Assembly: GCF_000741165.1 (NCBI RefSeq)
Contig: NZ_JGYN01000034.1
Span: 36,649-100,648, forward strand
DNA from: Bifidobacterium biavatii DSM 23969
GTDB lineage: Bacteria > Actinomycetota > Actinomycetes > Actinomycetales > Bifidobacteriaceae
DNA: 64,000 nucleotides
Reading direction: 5' to 3'
Part shown: positions 41,017 through 51,031 of the stretch, in pieces
Layout: every line of letters starts with the position of its first letter
Position numbering within the stretch: position 1 is the stretch's first letter
Notes under the pieces: model-generated
What the model was told of the DNA's origin: nothing
Database searches by the model: none
What the model saw: only the letters and a program-made list of their open reading frames with translations
Made by a program: the position numbers and the translations under genes

Positions 41017-42030
41017 ATGGCAACTGACAACGCGAACAACGCGAAATCCGAAACCGCGGAAGCCCAGCTCGACCTCGACCCGCAGGACGCGGCTGTGGCC
41101 GACGCCGTCCTCGACGAGGAGGCCAAGGCGGTCGACGGCAACAACAAGGCCGAAGGCGAGTTCAAGCGCACCGGCCGCATGACGCTGTACGTGCGCCGCT
41201 TCTTCCGCCGCCCGTCCGCGGTGGTGGGCCTCGTCATGCTCATCCTGCTCGTCATCTTCGCCCTCGTCGGCTCCAAGTTCGGCAAGTGGCACTACGAGGA
41301 CCTCGACTTCCTGTCGCTGGGCACCGCGCCGAATTCCGAGCACTGGTTCGGCACCACCGGCGGCGGCTCCGACATGTACGCCATGGTGGTCCGCGGCCTC
41401 GGCCGTTCGCTCGCCATCGGCATCATCAGCTCCATCGGCACCACCATCCTCGCCGCGATCATCGGCACCTCCATCGCCTTCTTCCAGGGCTGGGTCGAGC
41501 GCATCGGCATGTGGATCCTCGACATGCTGCTCGTCGTCCCGTCCTTCCTGCTCATCGCCATGATCGTGCGTTCCTCGGCCGGCATGAGCGGCTGGCTGTG
41601 GCTGATCTTCGGCCTCGTCGCGTTCGGCTGGATCGGCTACGCGCGAGTCCTGCGCACGCTGACCATGAGCCTGCGCGAGCTCGACTACGTGCGCGCGGCC
41701 AAGTTCATGGGCGTCGGCTCGTTCCGCATCATCCTGCGCCACCTCGTGCCGAACCTCGGCTCCGTGCTCATCATCAACACGGTGCTCGGCGTGGTCGGTG
41801 CGGTCGGCTCCGAAACCTCGCTGAGCTTCCTCGGCCTCGGCATCAAGGCCCCGGACACCTCGCTGGGTACGCTGCTCAACGACGGCCAGTCCGTGGTGCT
41901 CACCGCCCCGTGGGTGCTCATCTTCCCGTCCATCGTGCTGATCATGGTCACCTTCTCCGTCCAGCTGATCGGCGACGGCCTGCGCGACGCCATCGACCCG
42001 TACTCCCGCTCCGGCGGCAAGGCCAAGTAA
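41017..42030 (+). CDS. Oligopeptide ABC importer permease (OppC/DppC type)
   Basis: This 337-residue permease has an acidic, disordered N-terminal arm of about 60 residues (AEAQLDLDPQDAAVADAVLDEE), then RPSAVVGLVMLILLVIFALVGSKFG as the first helix. NSEHWFGTTGGGSDMYAMVVRGLGRSLAIG is the typical OppC segment. The EAA loop is ELDYVRAAKFMGVGSFRIILRHLVPNLGS, followed by SFLGLGIKAPDTSLGTLL. GGAAAGGAACAACGATC precedes ATG 41017. It lies 20 bp after its partner permease. Confidence 0.92.
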   Translation: MATDNANNAKSETAEAQLDLDPQDAAVADAVLDEEAKAVDGNNKAEGEFKRTGRMTLYVRRFFRRPSAVVGLVMLILLVIFALVGSKFGKWHYEDLDFLSLGTAPNSEHWFGTTGGGSDMYAMVVRGLGRSLAIGIISSIGTTILAAIIGTSIAFFQGWVERIGMWILDMLLVVPSFLLIAMIVRSSAGMSGWLWLIFGLVAFGWIGYARVLRTLTMSLRELDYVRAAKFMGVGSFRIILRHLVPNLGSVLIINTVLGVVGAVGSETSLSFLGLGIKAPDTSLGTLLNDGQSVVLTAPWVLIFPSIVLIMVTFSVQLIGDGLRDAIDPYSRSGGKAK

Positions 42031-42054
42031 GGCCAAGTGAGGTAGGCAATCACC

Positions 42055-44229
42055 ATGAATATGTTCCGCAAAACCAAGCCCGCGGCCGACGCCGCCCAGA
42101 CCCCGGCCGTCCCGGCGGCGAGCGAAACGCTCGCGAGCAAGTCGACGTACGATCCGAACGACAAGAGCGCCCCGGTGCTCGAGGTCAAGGACCTGCGCGT
42201 CAGCTTCGCCTCCGAGGCCGGCACCGTCCGCGCCGTGCGCGGCATGAACTTCCAGCTGCACCGCGGCGAGACGCTCGGCATCATCGGCGAGTCTGGCTCC
42301 GGCAAGTCCGTCACGTCCATGTCGATCATGGGCCTGCTGGACTCCAACGCCAAGGTCGAGGGCTCCATCACCTATCACGGCGAGGAGCTGCTCACCAAGA
42401 CCGACGCCGAGATGAGCAAGATCCGTGGCAAGGGCATCGCGATGGTCTTCCAGGACCCGCTCTCGGCCCTGACCCCGGTGTTCAGCATCGGCGAGCAGAT
42501 GGCCGAGGCCCTGACCATCCACAACCCGAAGATGAGCGCCGAGGACGTTCGCAAGCGCTCCATCGAACTGCTCACCCTCGTCGGCATCCCGAACGCGGAG
42601 GAGCGCCTCAAGTCGTATCCGCACCAGTTCTCCGGCGGCATGCGCCAGCGCGTGGTCATCGCCATGGCCATCGCCAACGACCCCGACGTGATCATCGCCG
42701 ACGAGCCGACCACCGCACTGGACGTGACGATCCAGGCTCAGGTGCTCGACGTGCTCAAGAAGGCGCAGCAGGAGACGGGCGCGGCCCTGATCTTCATCAC
42801 GCACGATCTGGGCGTGATCGCCGGCATCGCCGACGAGATCATCATCATGTACGCCGGCCGCCCGGTCGAAAAGGGCTCGGTCGACGACATCTTCTACCGT
42901 CCGGTCATGCCGTACACCATGGGCCTGCTGGGCGCCGTGCCGCGCCCGGACAAGAGCAAGTCCAGCCGACTCGTGCCGATCCCGGGTTCGCCGACGAACC
43001 TCGTCAACCTGCCCAAGGGCTGCCCGTTCGCGCCGCGCTGCCCCATGGCCGAGGACAAGTGCCGCACCGCCGAGCCGGATCTGCTGCCCGTGGTCGGCCG
43101 CGACGGCCAGGTGGCCGCCTGCTACCGTTCCGGCGAGATCGTTGCGAAGAACCTCACGTTCCGCGACGTGTACCAGGTGGGCGAGGGTATTAAGTCCAAG
43201 TTCGACGGCGTGCCGCGCGAGGACCGTGCGGTGGTGCTCGACGTCAAGGATTTGAAGAAGACGTTCCCGCTGACTTCCGGCGGATTCCTGCGCCGCAAGA
43301 TCGGCGTGGTCAAGGCCGTCGACGACGTGACGCTCGACGTGCGCGAGGGCGAGACCGTCGCGCTCGTGGGCGAGTCCGGCTCCGGCAAGTCGACCACGCT
43401 GCTCGAGATCATGGACCTCAAGAAGCCCGAGTCCGGTTCGATCACGCTGTTCGGCCAGAAGGTCGGCGAAAAGATGAGCCGCCAGACCAAGCGCGACCTG
43501 CACAGCCACGTCCAGTACGTGTTCCAGGACCCGATGAGCTCGCTCGACCCGCGTCTGCCCGTCTACGACATCCTCGCCGAGCCGCTCAAGGTGCTGCACA
43601 AGAGCAAGGCCGAGATCAACACGCGCATCGACGAGCTCATGAAGCTCGTCGAACTCAACCCGGATCAGGTCGACCGCTTCCCGACTCAGTTCTCCGGCGG
43701 CCAGCGTCAGCGCATCGCCATCGCGCGTGCGCTTGCCGTGAACCCGCAGCTGATCCTGCTCGACGAGCCGGTCTCCGCGCTCGACGTGTCCATTCAGGCC
43801 GGCGTGATCAACCTGCTCGAAGACCTGCAGAACAAGCTCGGCGTCGCCTACCTGTTCGTGGCCCACAACCTGTCGGTCATCCGCCACATCTCCAGCCGCG
43901 TCGCGGTCATGTACCTCGGCCGCATCGTGGAGCTCGGCCCGACCGACGACATCTTCGACCATCCGCTGCACCCGTACACCGAGGCCCTGCTGAGCGCCAT
44001 GCCCGCGCCGGACCCGCAGTACGAGCGCACGCACAACCGCATCGTGCTGCAGGGCGAACTGCCCAGCCCGACCGAGAAGATCGAGGGCTGCCCGTTCGCG
44101 TCCCGCTGCCCGCTGCGCCTTACACTGAGCGAGGAACAGCGCCGCATGTGCGACACGCAGCCGCCGAAGCTGCACCAGTGGTCCGGCGAGGACCGTCAGG
44201 TCGCCTGCCACTTCGCCGCGATGGCCTGA
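42055..44229 (+). CDS. Fused OppD-OppF ATPase of the oligopeptide importer
   Basis: The 724-residue product contains two complete nucleotide-binding domains that are separate proteins in many bacteria. NBD1 has Walker A GESGSGKS (78-85), signature FSGGMRQRV and Walker B VIIADEPTTALD. NBD2 has GESGSGKSTT, FSGGQRQRIAIARAL and LILLDEPVSALD. After each domain the Opp-type cysteine motif is kept: GCPFAPRCPMAEDKC, then GCPFASRCPLR with a later Cys. It powers the 40013/41017 channel. AGGTAGGCAATCACC precedes the ATG. It is followed by a large terminator before the binding-protein gene. Confidence 0.93.
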   Translation: MNMFRKTKPAADAAQTPAVPAASETLASKSTYDPNDKSAPVLEVKDLRVSFASEAGTVRAVRGMNFQLHRGETLGIIGESGSGKSVTSMSIMGLLDSNAKVEGSITYHGEELLTKTDAEMSKIRGKGIAMVFQDPLSALTPVFSIGEQMAEALTIHNPKMSAEDVRKRSIELLTLVGIPNAEERLKSYPHQFSGGMRQRVVIAMAIANDPDVIIADEPTTALDVTIQAQVLDVLKKAQQETGAALIFITHDLGVIAGIADEIIIMYAGRPVEKGSVDDIFYRPVMPYTMGLLGAVPRPDKSKSSRLVPIPGSPTNLVNLPKGCPFAPRCPMAEDKCRTAEPDLLPVVGRDGQVAACYRSGEIVAKNLTFRDVYQVGEGIKSKFDGVPREDRAVVLDVKDLKKTFPLTSGGFLRRKIGVVKAVDDVTLDVREGETVALVGESGSGKSTTLLEIMDLKKPESGSITLFGQKVGEKMSRQTKRDLHSHVQYVFQDPMSSLDPRLPVYDILAEPLKVLHKSKAEINTRIDELMKLVELNPDQVDRFPTQFSGGQRQRIAIARALAVNPQLILLDEPVSALDVSIQAGVINLLEDLQNKLGVAYLFVAHNLSVIRHISSRVAVMYLGRIVELGPTDDIFDHPLHPYTEALLSAMPAPDPQYERTHNRIVLQGELPSPTEKIEGCPFASRCPLRLTLSEEQRRMCDTQPPKLHQWSGEDRQVACHFAAMA

Positions 44230-44616
44230 GCCTGAGTGATACTCCGATATGAGCCCGGCAATCCCCGAAACGTTTCGGGGATTGCCGGGCTTTTGCATGT
44301 TGCGACGATGCTGTGGTGGCGTGTGATCTATCCCATAAATGGACAAGGGGCATCCGCTTCGTGGACATTCCGAGCCGTTGGGGTGTGGGGTCAGGAACAA
44401 TGAACCCCAGAACTTGATGGTTTCGTCCACGTTAACGATTTCTGTTAACACAAGGGCGATAAAGTCAGGCCCGGAATTGCGGACAGCCCATCGGTCGGCT
44501 GGACGCGAGCGCCGCCGCGGCAACGCGGCGACTGCACTTCGGACGGTTTGCCGTTCGGGAAAGGCCGAGGTGCCGGCTGCGATACGCCGCCGGTGGAAGA
44601 TTGAGAGGATTATTCA
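44230..44616. other. Intergenic region before oligopeptide-binding-protein gene
   Basis: After the terminator this 387-bp region has an inverted GTTAAC pair (44431-44436 and 44444-44449) and a long GC-rich leader before 44617. The binding protein probably has its own promoter here, but no clear -35/-10 pair was found. Confidence 0.5.
44252..44296 (+). terminator. Perfect 40-bp palindromic terminator
   Basis: The two halves 44252-44271 and 44272-44291 are exact reverse complements, followed by TTTT. Confidence 0.9.
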
Positions 44617-46371
44617 ATGACTAACTCGATGAAGGAGCGCCTGTTTGCGGCTGGCGCCGTCGTGTCGGCAGTGGCCATGCTGCTGTCCGGCTGCGGTGCG
44701 AACAACTCCAACACCAACAGCTCTGACAACGGCAGCAACACCACCGCCTCCACTCAGGAGGAGCCGGCCGAGGGCATCGACATCGCCAACTGGAAGGGCA
44801 CCCTTCCGACCCCGGACGCGTCCAAGACCTACAACAACCCGCAGGAGCGCGACAACATCAAGGACGGCGGCACCCTGACGCTGGGCACCACCTACACCGC
44901 CAACTGGAACTCCCTGAACACCGACGGCAACACGCTGTACATGGGCACCTTCTGGCAGCTCTACATGCCGCAGCTGTGGGACTACACCGCTGACGGCGAA
45001 GTCTCCCCGAACCCGGACTTCCTGTCCAAGGTCGAGGTCACCAGCTCTGATCCGCTGGTTGTGACCTACGACATCAACCCGAAGGCCAAGTGGAACGACG
45101 GTACCGACATCACTTGGAAGGACTTCGAGTCCACTTGGAAGACCTCCAACGGCAAGGACGCTAACTACACCCCGGCTTCCACCGACGGCTACGACAAGAT
45201 CGCCAGCGTCAAGGCCGGTACCAGCGACAAGCAGGCCGTGGTCACCTTCTCCGAGCCGTACTATCCGTACCAGGCGCTGTTCCAGAACCTGCTGAACCAC
45301 AACTCGCTGGACGCCAAGACCTACACCTCCGGCTGGATCGACAACCCGCACAACGAGTGGGCCGCCGGCCCGTTCAAGGTGCAGTCCACCGACAAGGACA
45401 GCACCGTGTTCGTCCCGAACGAGAAGTGGTGGGGCGAGAAGCCGAAGCTGGAGAAGATCACCTTCAAGTACATGGAGGACGCCGCCGCGCTCAACGCCTT
45501 CAAGAACGGCGAGCTTGACTCCATCTCCGCTGGCTCCAAGGACAACCTGGCCGCCATCAAGAGCATGAAGGACATCCAGCTGCGCCTCGGCTACTCGCTG
45601 GCCACCTACGTGTTCACCTACAACACCAAGGCCGGCGCCCTGAAGGACATCGCCGTGCGCAAGGCCATCAGCCAGGCGTTCGACAACGAGACCTGGAACA
45701 AGATCGCCTACCAGGGCATGGACTGGAACCCGGAGCGCCCGGGCTCTGAGGTCTTCCTGCAGTTCCAGAAGGGCTACAAGAACAACCTCCCGGCCGACGC
45801 CCAGAAGTACAGCGTCGACGCCGCCAAGAAGACCATGGAAGACGCCGGCTACAAGCTCGGCTCCGATGGCTACTACGCGAAGGACGGCAAGACCGTCGAG
45901 GTCTCCTACGTCTACTACGGCGACTACTCCACCACCAAGGCCAAGGCCCTCGCCTACCAGGCCATGATGAAGAAGGCCGGCATCAAGGTGAAGGTCGACA
46001 ACCGCGCCACCTCGCAGTGGTCCGACGATATGTCCAAGCACAACTACGAAGTGATGGGCATGGGCTGGTCCGCGACCAACCCGTTCGGCCAGACCTCCAT
46101 CGTCCAGCTCTACGGCTCTGACTCGCCGTCCAACTACGCGCAGATCGGTTCCGACGAGGTCGACAAGCTCGCCGCCATCCCGGGCACCATCGAAGATAAC
46201 GATAAGGCTGTCGAGGCCGGCAACAAGGCCGAGGCCGCCGCGTTCGAGCTCTACGGCACCATCCCGACGGACACCCCGCCGAGCTACGTCGCCGTCAAGA
46301 AGGGCCTCGCCAACTACGGCCCCGCCGGCTTCCAGACCAAGCACTGGGAGAACATCGGCTGGCAGAAGTGA
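44617..46371 (+). CDS. Oligopeptide-binding lipoprotein (family 5 SBP)
   Basis: This 584-residue lipoprotein has the signal peptide MTNSMKERLFAAGAVVSAVAMLLSGC, with lipobox LSGC (Cys26). A Ser/Asn/Thr-rich tether follows. The family 5 (OppA/DppA) body shows DGGTLTLGTTYTANWNSLNTDG, AKWNDGTDITWKDFESTWK, AAGPFKVQSTDKDSTVFVPNEKWWGEKPKLEKITFKYMED and RKAISQAFDNETW. It should capture peptides for the 40013-44229 importer. Codon choice is strongly biased towards a few GC-ending codons, which suggests high expression. GATTGAGAGGATTATTCA precedes the ATG. Despite the intervening terminator it belongs with the upstream genes. Confidence 0.93.
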   Translation: MTNSMKERLFAAGAVVSAVAMLLSGCGANNSNTNSSDNGSNTTASTQEEPAEGIDIANWKGTLPTPDASKTYNNPQERDNIKDGGTLTLGTTYTANWNSLNTDGNTLYMGTFWQLYMPQLWDYTADGEVSPNPDFLSKVEVTSSDPLVVTYDINPKAKWNDGTDITWKDFESTWKTSNGKDANYTPASTDGYDKIASVKAGTSDKQAVVTFSEPYYPYQALFQNLLNHNSLDAKTYTSGWIDNPHNEWAAGPFKVQSTDKDSTVFVPNEKWWGEKPKLEKITFKYMEDAAALNAFKNGELDSISAGSKDNLAAIKSMKDIQLRLGYSLATYVFTYNTKAGALKDIAVRKAISQAFDNETWNKIAYQGMDWNPERPGSEVFLQFQKGYKNNLPADAQKYSVDAAKKTMEDAGYKLGSDGYYAKDGKTVEVSYVYYGDYSTTKAKALAYQAMMKKAGIKVKVDNRATSQWSDDMSKHNYEVMGMGWSATNPFGQTSIVQLYGSDSPSNYAQIGSDEVDKLAAIPGTIEDNDKAVEAGNKAEAAAFELYGTIPTDTPPSYVAVKKGLANYGPAGFQTKHWENIGWQK

Positions 46372-46423
46372 GCATGATCCGCGCATAACGCGCGAGGAAC
46401 CAACTTCTACTTAGGGCATCGGG

Positions 46424-46460
46424 AAGGGTCCCTGCAGTTCGCTTCAGGGACCCTTTCTTG
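46424..46460 (+). terminator. Terminator after oligopeptide-binding-protein gene
   Basis: AAGGGTCCCTG (46424-46434) pairs with CAGGGACCCTT (46445-46455), followed by TCTTG. Confidence 0.85.
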
Positions 46461-46519
46461 TATCCGGAATCGCGCTGCGCGCGATGCTGAGCGTATTGAC
46501 GGCGCTATTGCGCCGTGAC

Positions 46520-46570
46520 GCTCCCCCAGTCAGCCTAGCGGCTGACAGCCCCCTCAGCCGAAGGGGCTCC
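46520..46570 (-). repeat. Two-hairpin palindromic element, copy 3
   Basis: It reads CTCCCCCAGTCAGC...GCTGACAGCCCCCTCAGC...GGGGCTCC, the reverse orientation of the 2698 element. Confidence 0.75.
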
Positions 46571-46616
46571 TGTGGCTCCGACGGCGCCGATACCATGCAA
46601 CGGCATTGATGTCGCA

Positions 46617-46666
46617 GGAGCTCCCTCTGACGAGGGAGCTGGCCGCCGCAGGCGGACTGAGGGAGA
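46617..46666 (+). repeat. Two-hairpin palindromic element, copy 4
   Basis: AGCTCCCTC-tgac-GAGGGAGCT, then GCCGCC-gca-GGCGG, then ACTGAGGGAG. The second stem differs in sequence from other copies but keeps its pairing, so the structure is conserved. Confidence 0.75.
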
Positions 46667-46792
46667 GAATGCGGCACACCAGTGCCGCTGGCAAACGCGG
46701 CATCGCGCGCGGCGCGAATCCTTGATTTCGCGACGGGCGGAAAAGGGGTTGAATCGTTGCAAAGTCGCGGCAACACGCACGGAATCAACGGG

Positions 46793-46820
46793 TTGAAATC
46801 ACCTGCCGTTCGCATAGACT
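46793..46820 (+). promoter_or_regulatory. Promoter for the ABC exporter operon
   Basis: TTGAAA (46793-46798), 16-bp spacer, TAGACT (46815-46820), reading towards 46994. Confidence 0.6.
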
Positions 46821-46993
46821 AGACGGCGTTTGCGAATCCGAACAGGGGTTTCGGCCGGCGAGGAGAGCGTCGGTTGCGGAATACTCGAGAAACACGACGG
46901 TCGTGAATCGTGGCGGCAGCGAATGCCGCGTGCGGTGGGAGAAGCCGCACAGTAACCACAAGCAAACAAACAAGAATGCGGGGATTTCCTCAC

Positions 46994-48841
46994 ATGTACG
47001 TCGACCCGACGAAAAACCAAGACAAGGGCAATCTGCGTTGGATCCTGCCCTACTGCAAACCCGACCTTCCGCGCGTGGCGGGAGCGCTCGTACTGTTCTG
47101 CGCGAACAACACGATGGCGCTGACCATCCCGCTCCTTTCCGGCATGCTCGTCGACCAGGTCATCACGCAGGGCCACACCGAACGGCTCGCGCACCTGTGC
47201 ATGCTCATGATCGTGTTCACCATCATCCGCGTCGGCTCCCGATACGGCTATCAGATGTGGATGGAACGCTTCGGCCAGAACTCCGTCTACCGTCTCGTCT
47301 CCGACGAATACGAGAAGCTGCACGAACTCGACTTCACATACTTCAACCACACGCGCACCGGCGACATCATGAGCCGCCTGACCTCCGACACCGACGCCAT
47401 CCGCCACGCGCTGAGCTGGGTGAGCTACAACGTGCTCGACTGCGTGGTCATGTTCATCGGCGCGCTGTGCGTCATGTTTTCGATCGACTGGCGACTCGCG
47501 CTCGCGCTTGCCTGCGTCACGCCGTTCATCTTCATCCTCACGCGCGGCCTGTCCACGCACGCCCACCCGCTGTTCTTCGCGATCCGCAACTCGCTCGCAA
47601 GCCTCAACTCGATGGTCGAGGAGAACATCGAAGGCAATCGCGTCGTCAAGGCGTTCGTGCGCGAACCGTACGAAACGCAGAAGTTCGACGAGCACAACGA
47701 CGACTACATGCAGCGCAACATGGCGCTCGCGTACAACTCGCGCAAGTACATGCCGTGGCTCGACGGCCTCGGCTTCAGCCTGCAGCTCATCACGCTCGGC
47801 TTCGGCGGCTATCTGGTCATCACCGGCAACATGACGCTCGGCAACCTCGTCAGCTTCAACTCGTTCCTGTGGATGATCGACGGCCCCGTCCGACAGTCCG
47901 GCTGGCTCATCAACGACTGGCAGCGCTTCAACGCCAGCTGTATCAAGATCAGGAAGCTCCTGACAGCACAGTCGCGCATCGTCGAAAAGCCCGACGCGGA
48001 GGCCGCCGTCAAGCAGGCCGTGACCATCGCCGAACAGGTCGGCGCGGCGCATCCGCCGACCCCCGACCGCATCAGCGGCGAAATCCGCTTCGACCACGTC
48101 AGCTTCGCGTTCCCCGACGACCCGGACACGCCGATCCTCAAGGACATCGACTTCTCCATCCCGGCGGGCAGCAAGCTCGGCATCCTCGGCGAAACCGGCG
48201 CGGGCAAGTCCACGCTCGTCAACCTCATCTCGCGCTTCTACGACCCGACCGTCGGCCACGTGCTCATCGACGGCATCGACGCGCGCGACTGGCCGCTCGC
48301 CACGCTGCGCTCGCAAGTGTGCATCGTCGCGCAGGACACGTTCCTGTTCTCCGACACGATCGGCAGCAACATCGGCTTCGGCGCGAACAACGACGCGGCC
48401 CACGACGAACGCTACATCCAGCGCATGGCCCGCATCGCCGGCGCGGACAGCTTCATCCAGTCCATGCCGGAAGGCTACAACACGGTCGTCGGCGAACGCG
48501 GCGTCGGCCTGTCCGGCGGCCAGAAGCAGCGCCTGTCGCTCGCCCGCGCGCTCGCGGACGATCCGAGCATCCTGATCATGGACGACACGACGTCGGCCGT
48601 GGACATGGAAACCGAAGCGGAAATCCAGCAGCACCTGCGCGAAATGGACGGCGGCAAGACGATCATCACGATCGCGCACCGCATCTCGTCGGTCAAGGAC
48701 TCCGACCTGATCCTCGTGCTCGAACACGGCCGCATCGTCGAACGCGGCACGCACGAGGAGCTCGTCGCCGCGCACGGACGCTACTGGGAGATCTACCACA
48801 AGCAGCTGGGCCTGCAGTCCGGCGCCGCGCAGGGCTACTGA
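46994..48841 (+). CDS. ABC exporter half-transporter with degenerate ATP site
   Basis: The 615-residue product has six membrane helices fused to an NBD. The membrane part is LRWILPYCKPDLPRVAGALVLFC and onward, with FTYFNHTRTGDIMSRLTSDTDAIRHAL as the coupling region. The NBD has Walker A GETGAGKST, signature GLSGGQKQR and Walker B ILIMDDTTSAVD. The catalytic Glu after Walker B is Asp, typical of the degenerate-site subunit of heterodimeric exporters such as LmrC or TM287. It forms a pair with the next gene, probably exporting drugs or lipids. The start at 46994 is chosen where conservation begins; the ribosome site is weak. Confidence 0.9.
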   Translation: MYVDPTKNQDKGNLRWILPYCKPDLPRVAGALVLFCANNTMALTIPLLSGMLVDQVITQGHTERLAHLCMLMIVFTIIRVGSRYGYQMWMERFGQNSVYRLVSDEYEKLHELDFTYFNHTRTGDIMSRLTSDTDAIRHALSWVSYNVLDCVVMFIGALCVMFSIDWRLALALACVTPFIFILTRGLSTHAHPLFFAIRNSLASLNSMVEENIEGNRVVKAFVREPYETQKFDEHNDDYMQRNMALAYNSRKYMPWLDGLGFSLQLITLGFGGYLVITGNMTLGNLVSFNSFLWMIDGPVRQSGWLINDWQRFNASCIKIRKLLTAQSRIVEKPDAEAAVKQAVTIAEQVGAAHPPTPDRISGEIRFDHVSFAFPDDPDTPILKDIDFSIPAGSKLGILGETGAGKSTLVNLISRFYDPTVGHVLIDGIDARDWPLATLRSQVCIVAQDTFLFSDTIGSNIGFGANNDAAHDERYIQRMARIAGADSFIQSMPEGYNTVVGERGVGLSGGQKQRLSLARALADDPSILIMDDTTSAVDMETEAEIQQHLREMDGGKTIITIAHRISSVKDSDLILVLEHGRIVERGTHEELVAAHGRYWEIYHKQLGLQSGAAQGY

Positions 48842-48918
48842 TCCGCGGATCGCGCCGGCCAACGTCGCCCAACGCCAAGCAACAAGCAAGACCAAAGCAT
48901 TCCCAAGGATAAGGAATC

Positions 48919-50718
48919 ATGGCACAACGCAATACGTACCGCGAGGATGAGGAACTCGAGGAGTCCATCAACTTCCACGACATCCTGCGCGTCGGCAACT
49001 ATCTCAAACCGTACCTCGGGCAGGTGGCCCGCATCCTCATCGTCGTCGTGTCGATGAGCTGCATCGCCGTGTCCGTGCCGTACCTGACCAAAATCATGAT
49101 CGACGAGGCGATCCCGCACAAGGACCTCGGCCAGCTCGGCACGCTCGCCGGACTGCTCGCCTGCCTGATCGTCGTCTACGAGCTCTGCCTGCGCTACCGC
49201 ACCGTGTCCATCACGCGCGTCGGCCAGCTCATGCTCAAGGACATGCGTCGCGACATCTTCACGCACATCCAGACGCTGCCGTTCAGCTACTTCGACTCGC
49301 GCCCGCACGGCAAGATCCTCATCCGCGTGGTCAACTACGTGAACACGCTGTCGGACACGCTCTCGTCGGGCCTGATCAACGTGATCTCCGACGTGTTCAC
49401 GTTCATCATCACGCTCGTGGTGATGTTCGTGATCGACTGGAAGCTCGCGCTGTGGAGCCTCGTGCTGTTCCCCGCGCTCATCATCTGGGTGTACGTGCTC
49501 AAGATCTTCCAGCGCCGGGCCTTCCAGAAGCTGTCCAACAAGCAGTCGAACCTCAACGCGTACATCCACGAGTCGATTGCCGGCGTGAAGACCACGCAGA
49601 CGTTCGCGCAGGAGAAGTCTCAGTTCGAAACGTTCCAGCAGCAGCAGGGCGAGGTGCGTTCCGCGTGGATGAAGGCCGTGCACATCCAGTTCCTCATGTG
49701 GCCGGGCGTGCAGACCATCTCCGTGATGACCATCGCGTTCATCTACTTCGTGGGCGTGACCGGCTTCGGTGGCGTGAACGTGACCACGGGCGTGCTCATC
49801 GCGTTCGTCGGCTACGCGAACAACTTCTGGAACCCGGTCATCAACATCGGCAACTTCTACAACCAGCTCATCACCTGCTCCGCGTACCTCGAGCGCATCT
49901 TTGAGACGCTCGACGTGGTGCCGGAGATCGAGAACAAGCCAAACGCGGTCGACCTGCCGCAGATCCGCGGCAAGGTCGACTTCAACGACGTCGTGTTCCG
50001 TTACGAGGAGGGCGGCCGCAACATCCTCAACCTGGTCGACTTCCACGTCGAGCCGGGCAAGACGATCGCGCTCGTCGGCCCGACCGGCGCCGGCAAGACG
50101 ACGATCATCAGCCTGCTGTCGCGCTTCTACGACGTGTCGGAAGGCTCGGTCACGATCGACGGCTACGACGTGCGTGACGTGACGCTCGAATCGCTGCGCA
50201 AGCAGATGGGCGTCATGCTGCAGGACACGTTCATCTTCTCCGGCAACGTGCGCGAGAACATCCGCTACGGCAAGCTCGACGCGACCGACGAGGAGATCGA
50301 GGCGGCGGCGAAGGCCGTGCACGCGCACGAGTTCATCATGGAGCTGCCCGACGGCTACGACACGGTGGTGGAGGAGCGCGGCTCGACCCTGTCGGCTGGC
50401 CAGCGCCAGCTCATCGCGTTCGCCAGGGTTTTGCTCGCCGACCCGCGCATCCTGATCCTCGACGAGGCGACGTCGAACATCGACACGCGCACCGAAGAGG
50501 CGCTGCAGGCGGGCCTTGCGCACCTGCTCAAGGGCCGCACGAGCTTCATCATCGCGCACCGTCTGTCCACGATCGAGAACGCGGACGAGATCTTCTACAT
50601 CGACCACGGCCAGATCGTCGAGCACGGCTCGCACAAGGAGCTGCTCAAGGACAAGGGCGCGTACTACCGGCTCTACGAGTCGCAGTACGCGATGATCCGC
50701 GTGGCGCAGGGGCAGTAG
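48919..50718 (+). CDS. ABC exporter half-transporter, catalytic subunit
   Basis: This 599-residue partner of the 46994 product has six helices (LRVGNYLKPYLGQVARILIVVVSMSCIAVSVPYLTKIMIDEAIP and onward) and a coupling helix region with FSYFDSRPHGKILIRVVNYVNTLSD. The NBD has Walker A GPTGAGKTT, signature TLSAGQRQLIAFARVL and canonical Walker B ILILDEATSNIDTRTE. The LSAGQRQ signature and intact Glu are usual in the TM288/LmrD-like subunit. AAGGATAAGGAATC precedes the ATG. It lies 77 bp after its partner and is followed by a terminator. Confidence 0.93.
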   Translation: MAQRNTYREDEELEESINFHDILRVGNYLKPYLGQVARILIVVVSMSCIAVSVPYLTKIMIDEAIPHKDLGQLGTLAGLLACLIVVYELCLRYRTVSITRVGQLMLKDMRRDIFTHIQTLPFSYFDSRPHGKILIRVVNYVNTLSDTLSSGLINVISDVFTFIITLVVMFVIDWKLALWSLVLFPALIIWVYVLKIFQRRAFQKLSNKQSNLNAYIHESIAGVKTTQTFAQEKSQFETFQQQQGEVRSAWMKAVHIQFLMWPGVQTISVMTIAFIYFVGVTGFGGVNVTTGVLIAFVGYANNFWNPVINIGNFYNQLITCSAYLERIFETLDVVPEIENKPNAVDLPQIRGKVDFNDVVFRYEEGGRNILNLVDFHVEPGKTIALVGPTGAGKTTIISLLSRFYDVSEGSVTIDGYDVRDVTLESLRKQMGVMLQDTFIFSGNVRENIRYGKLDATDEEIEAAAKAVHAHEFIMELPDGYDTVVEERGSTLSAGQRQLIAFARVLLADPRILILDEATSNIDTRTEEALQAGLAHLLKGRTSFIIAHRLSTIENADEIFYIDHGQIVEHGSHKELLKDKGAYYRLYESQYAMIRVAQGQ

Positions 50719-50759
50719 CGGCGCGCGGCTGATCCGCAACGTTTCGGCGTTGCCAGGGG

Positions 50760-50795
50760 GGGCTTCTCTCGCATGATTGCGAGGGGAGCCCTTTT
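50760..50795 (+). terminator. Terminator after the ABC exporter operon
   Basis: A 13-bp stem with two G-U pairs (50760-50772 with 50779-50791) is followed by TTTT. Confidence 0.85.
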
Positions 50796-51031
50796 GCGTT
50801 TGTGCGACGTTGCGTGATGTCGTGTGGCGTGGAGTCGTCTATGTTCGTCATGGTTTCGTCACATACGTGAACAGAATGTAAATATCATCGTGAAACCCGA
50901 TGAATATGACAAAGATACGACGAAATCGGCATGCGCGGCAAGGCGAGGCGACATATGCTGGAGCCATAACCGAAGATAGAGCAACTGAAAACCAACCGTT
51001 CAAAACGGCATGACACGGAAAGGAGTCCATC
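50796..51031. other. Leader region of the small ORF
   Basis: About 235 bp, moderately AT-rich near 50870-50910. TATGCT at about 50955 could be a -10 box for the small ORF. The 50719-51031 gap otherwise holds only the exporter terminator. Confidence 0.4.

Larger units (their letters stand above)
46372..46993. other. Intergenic region with terminator, two palindromic elements and a promoter
   Basis: The terminator is followed by two copies of the two-hairpin element in opposite orientation, then TTGAAA (46793-46798), 16 bp, TAGACT (46815-46820), and a roughly 170-nt leader for the exporter genes. No gene is supported. Confidence 0.6.

Noticed and set aside
44252..44291. 40-bp perfect palindrome as an operator or recombination site
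   Set aside because: It directly follows the ATPase stop codon and is followed by TTTT, so a terminator explains it.
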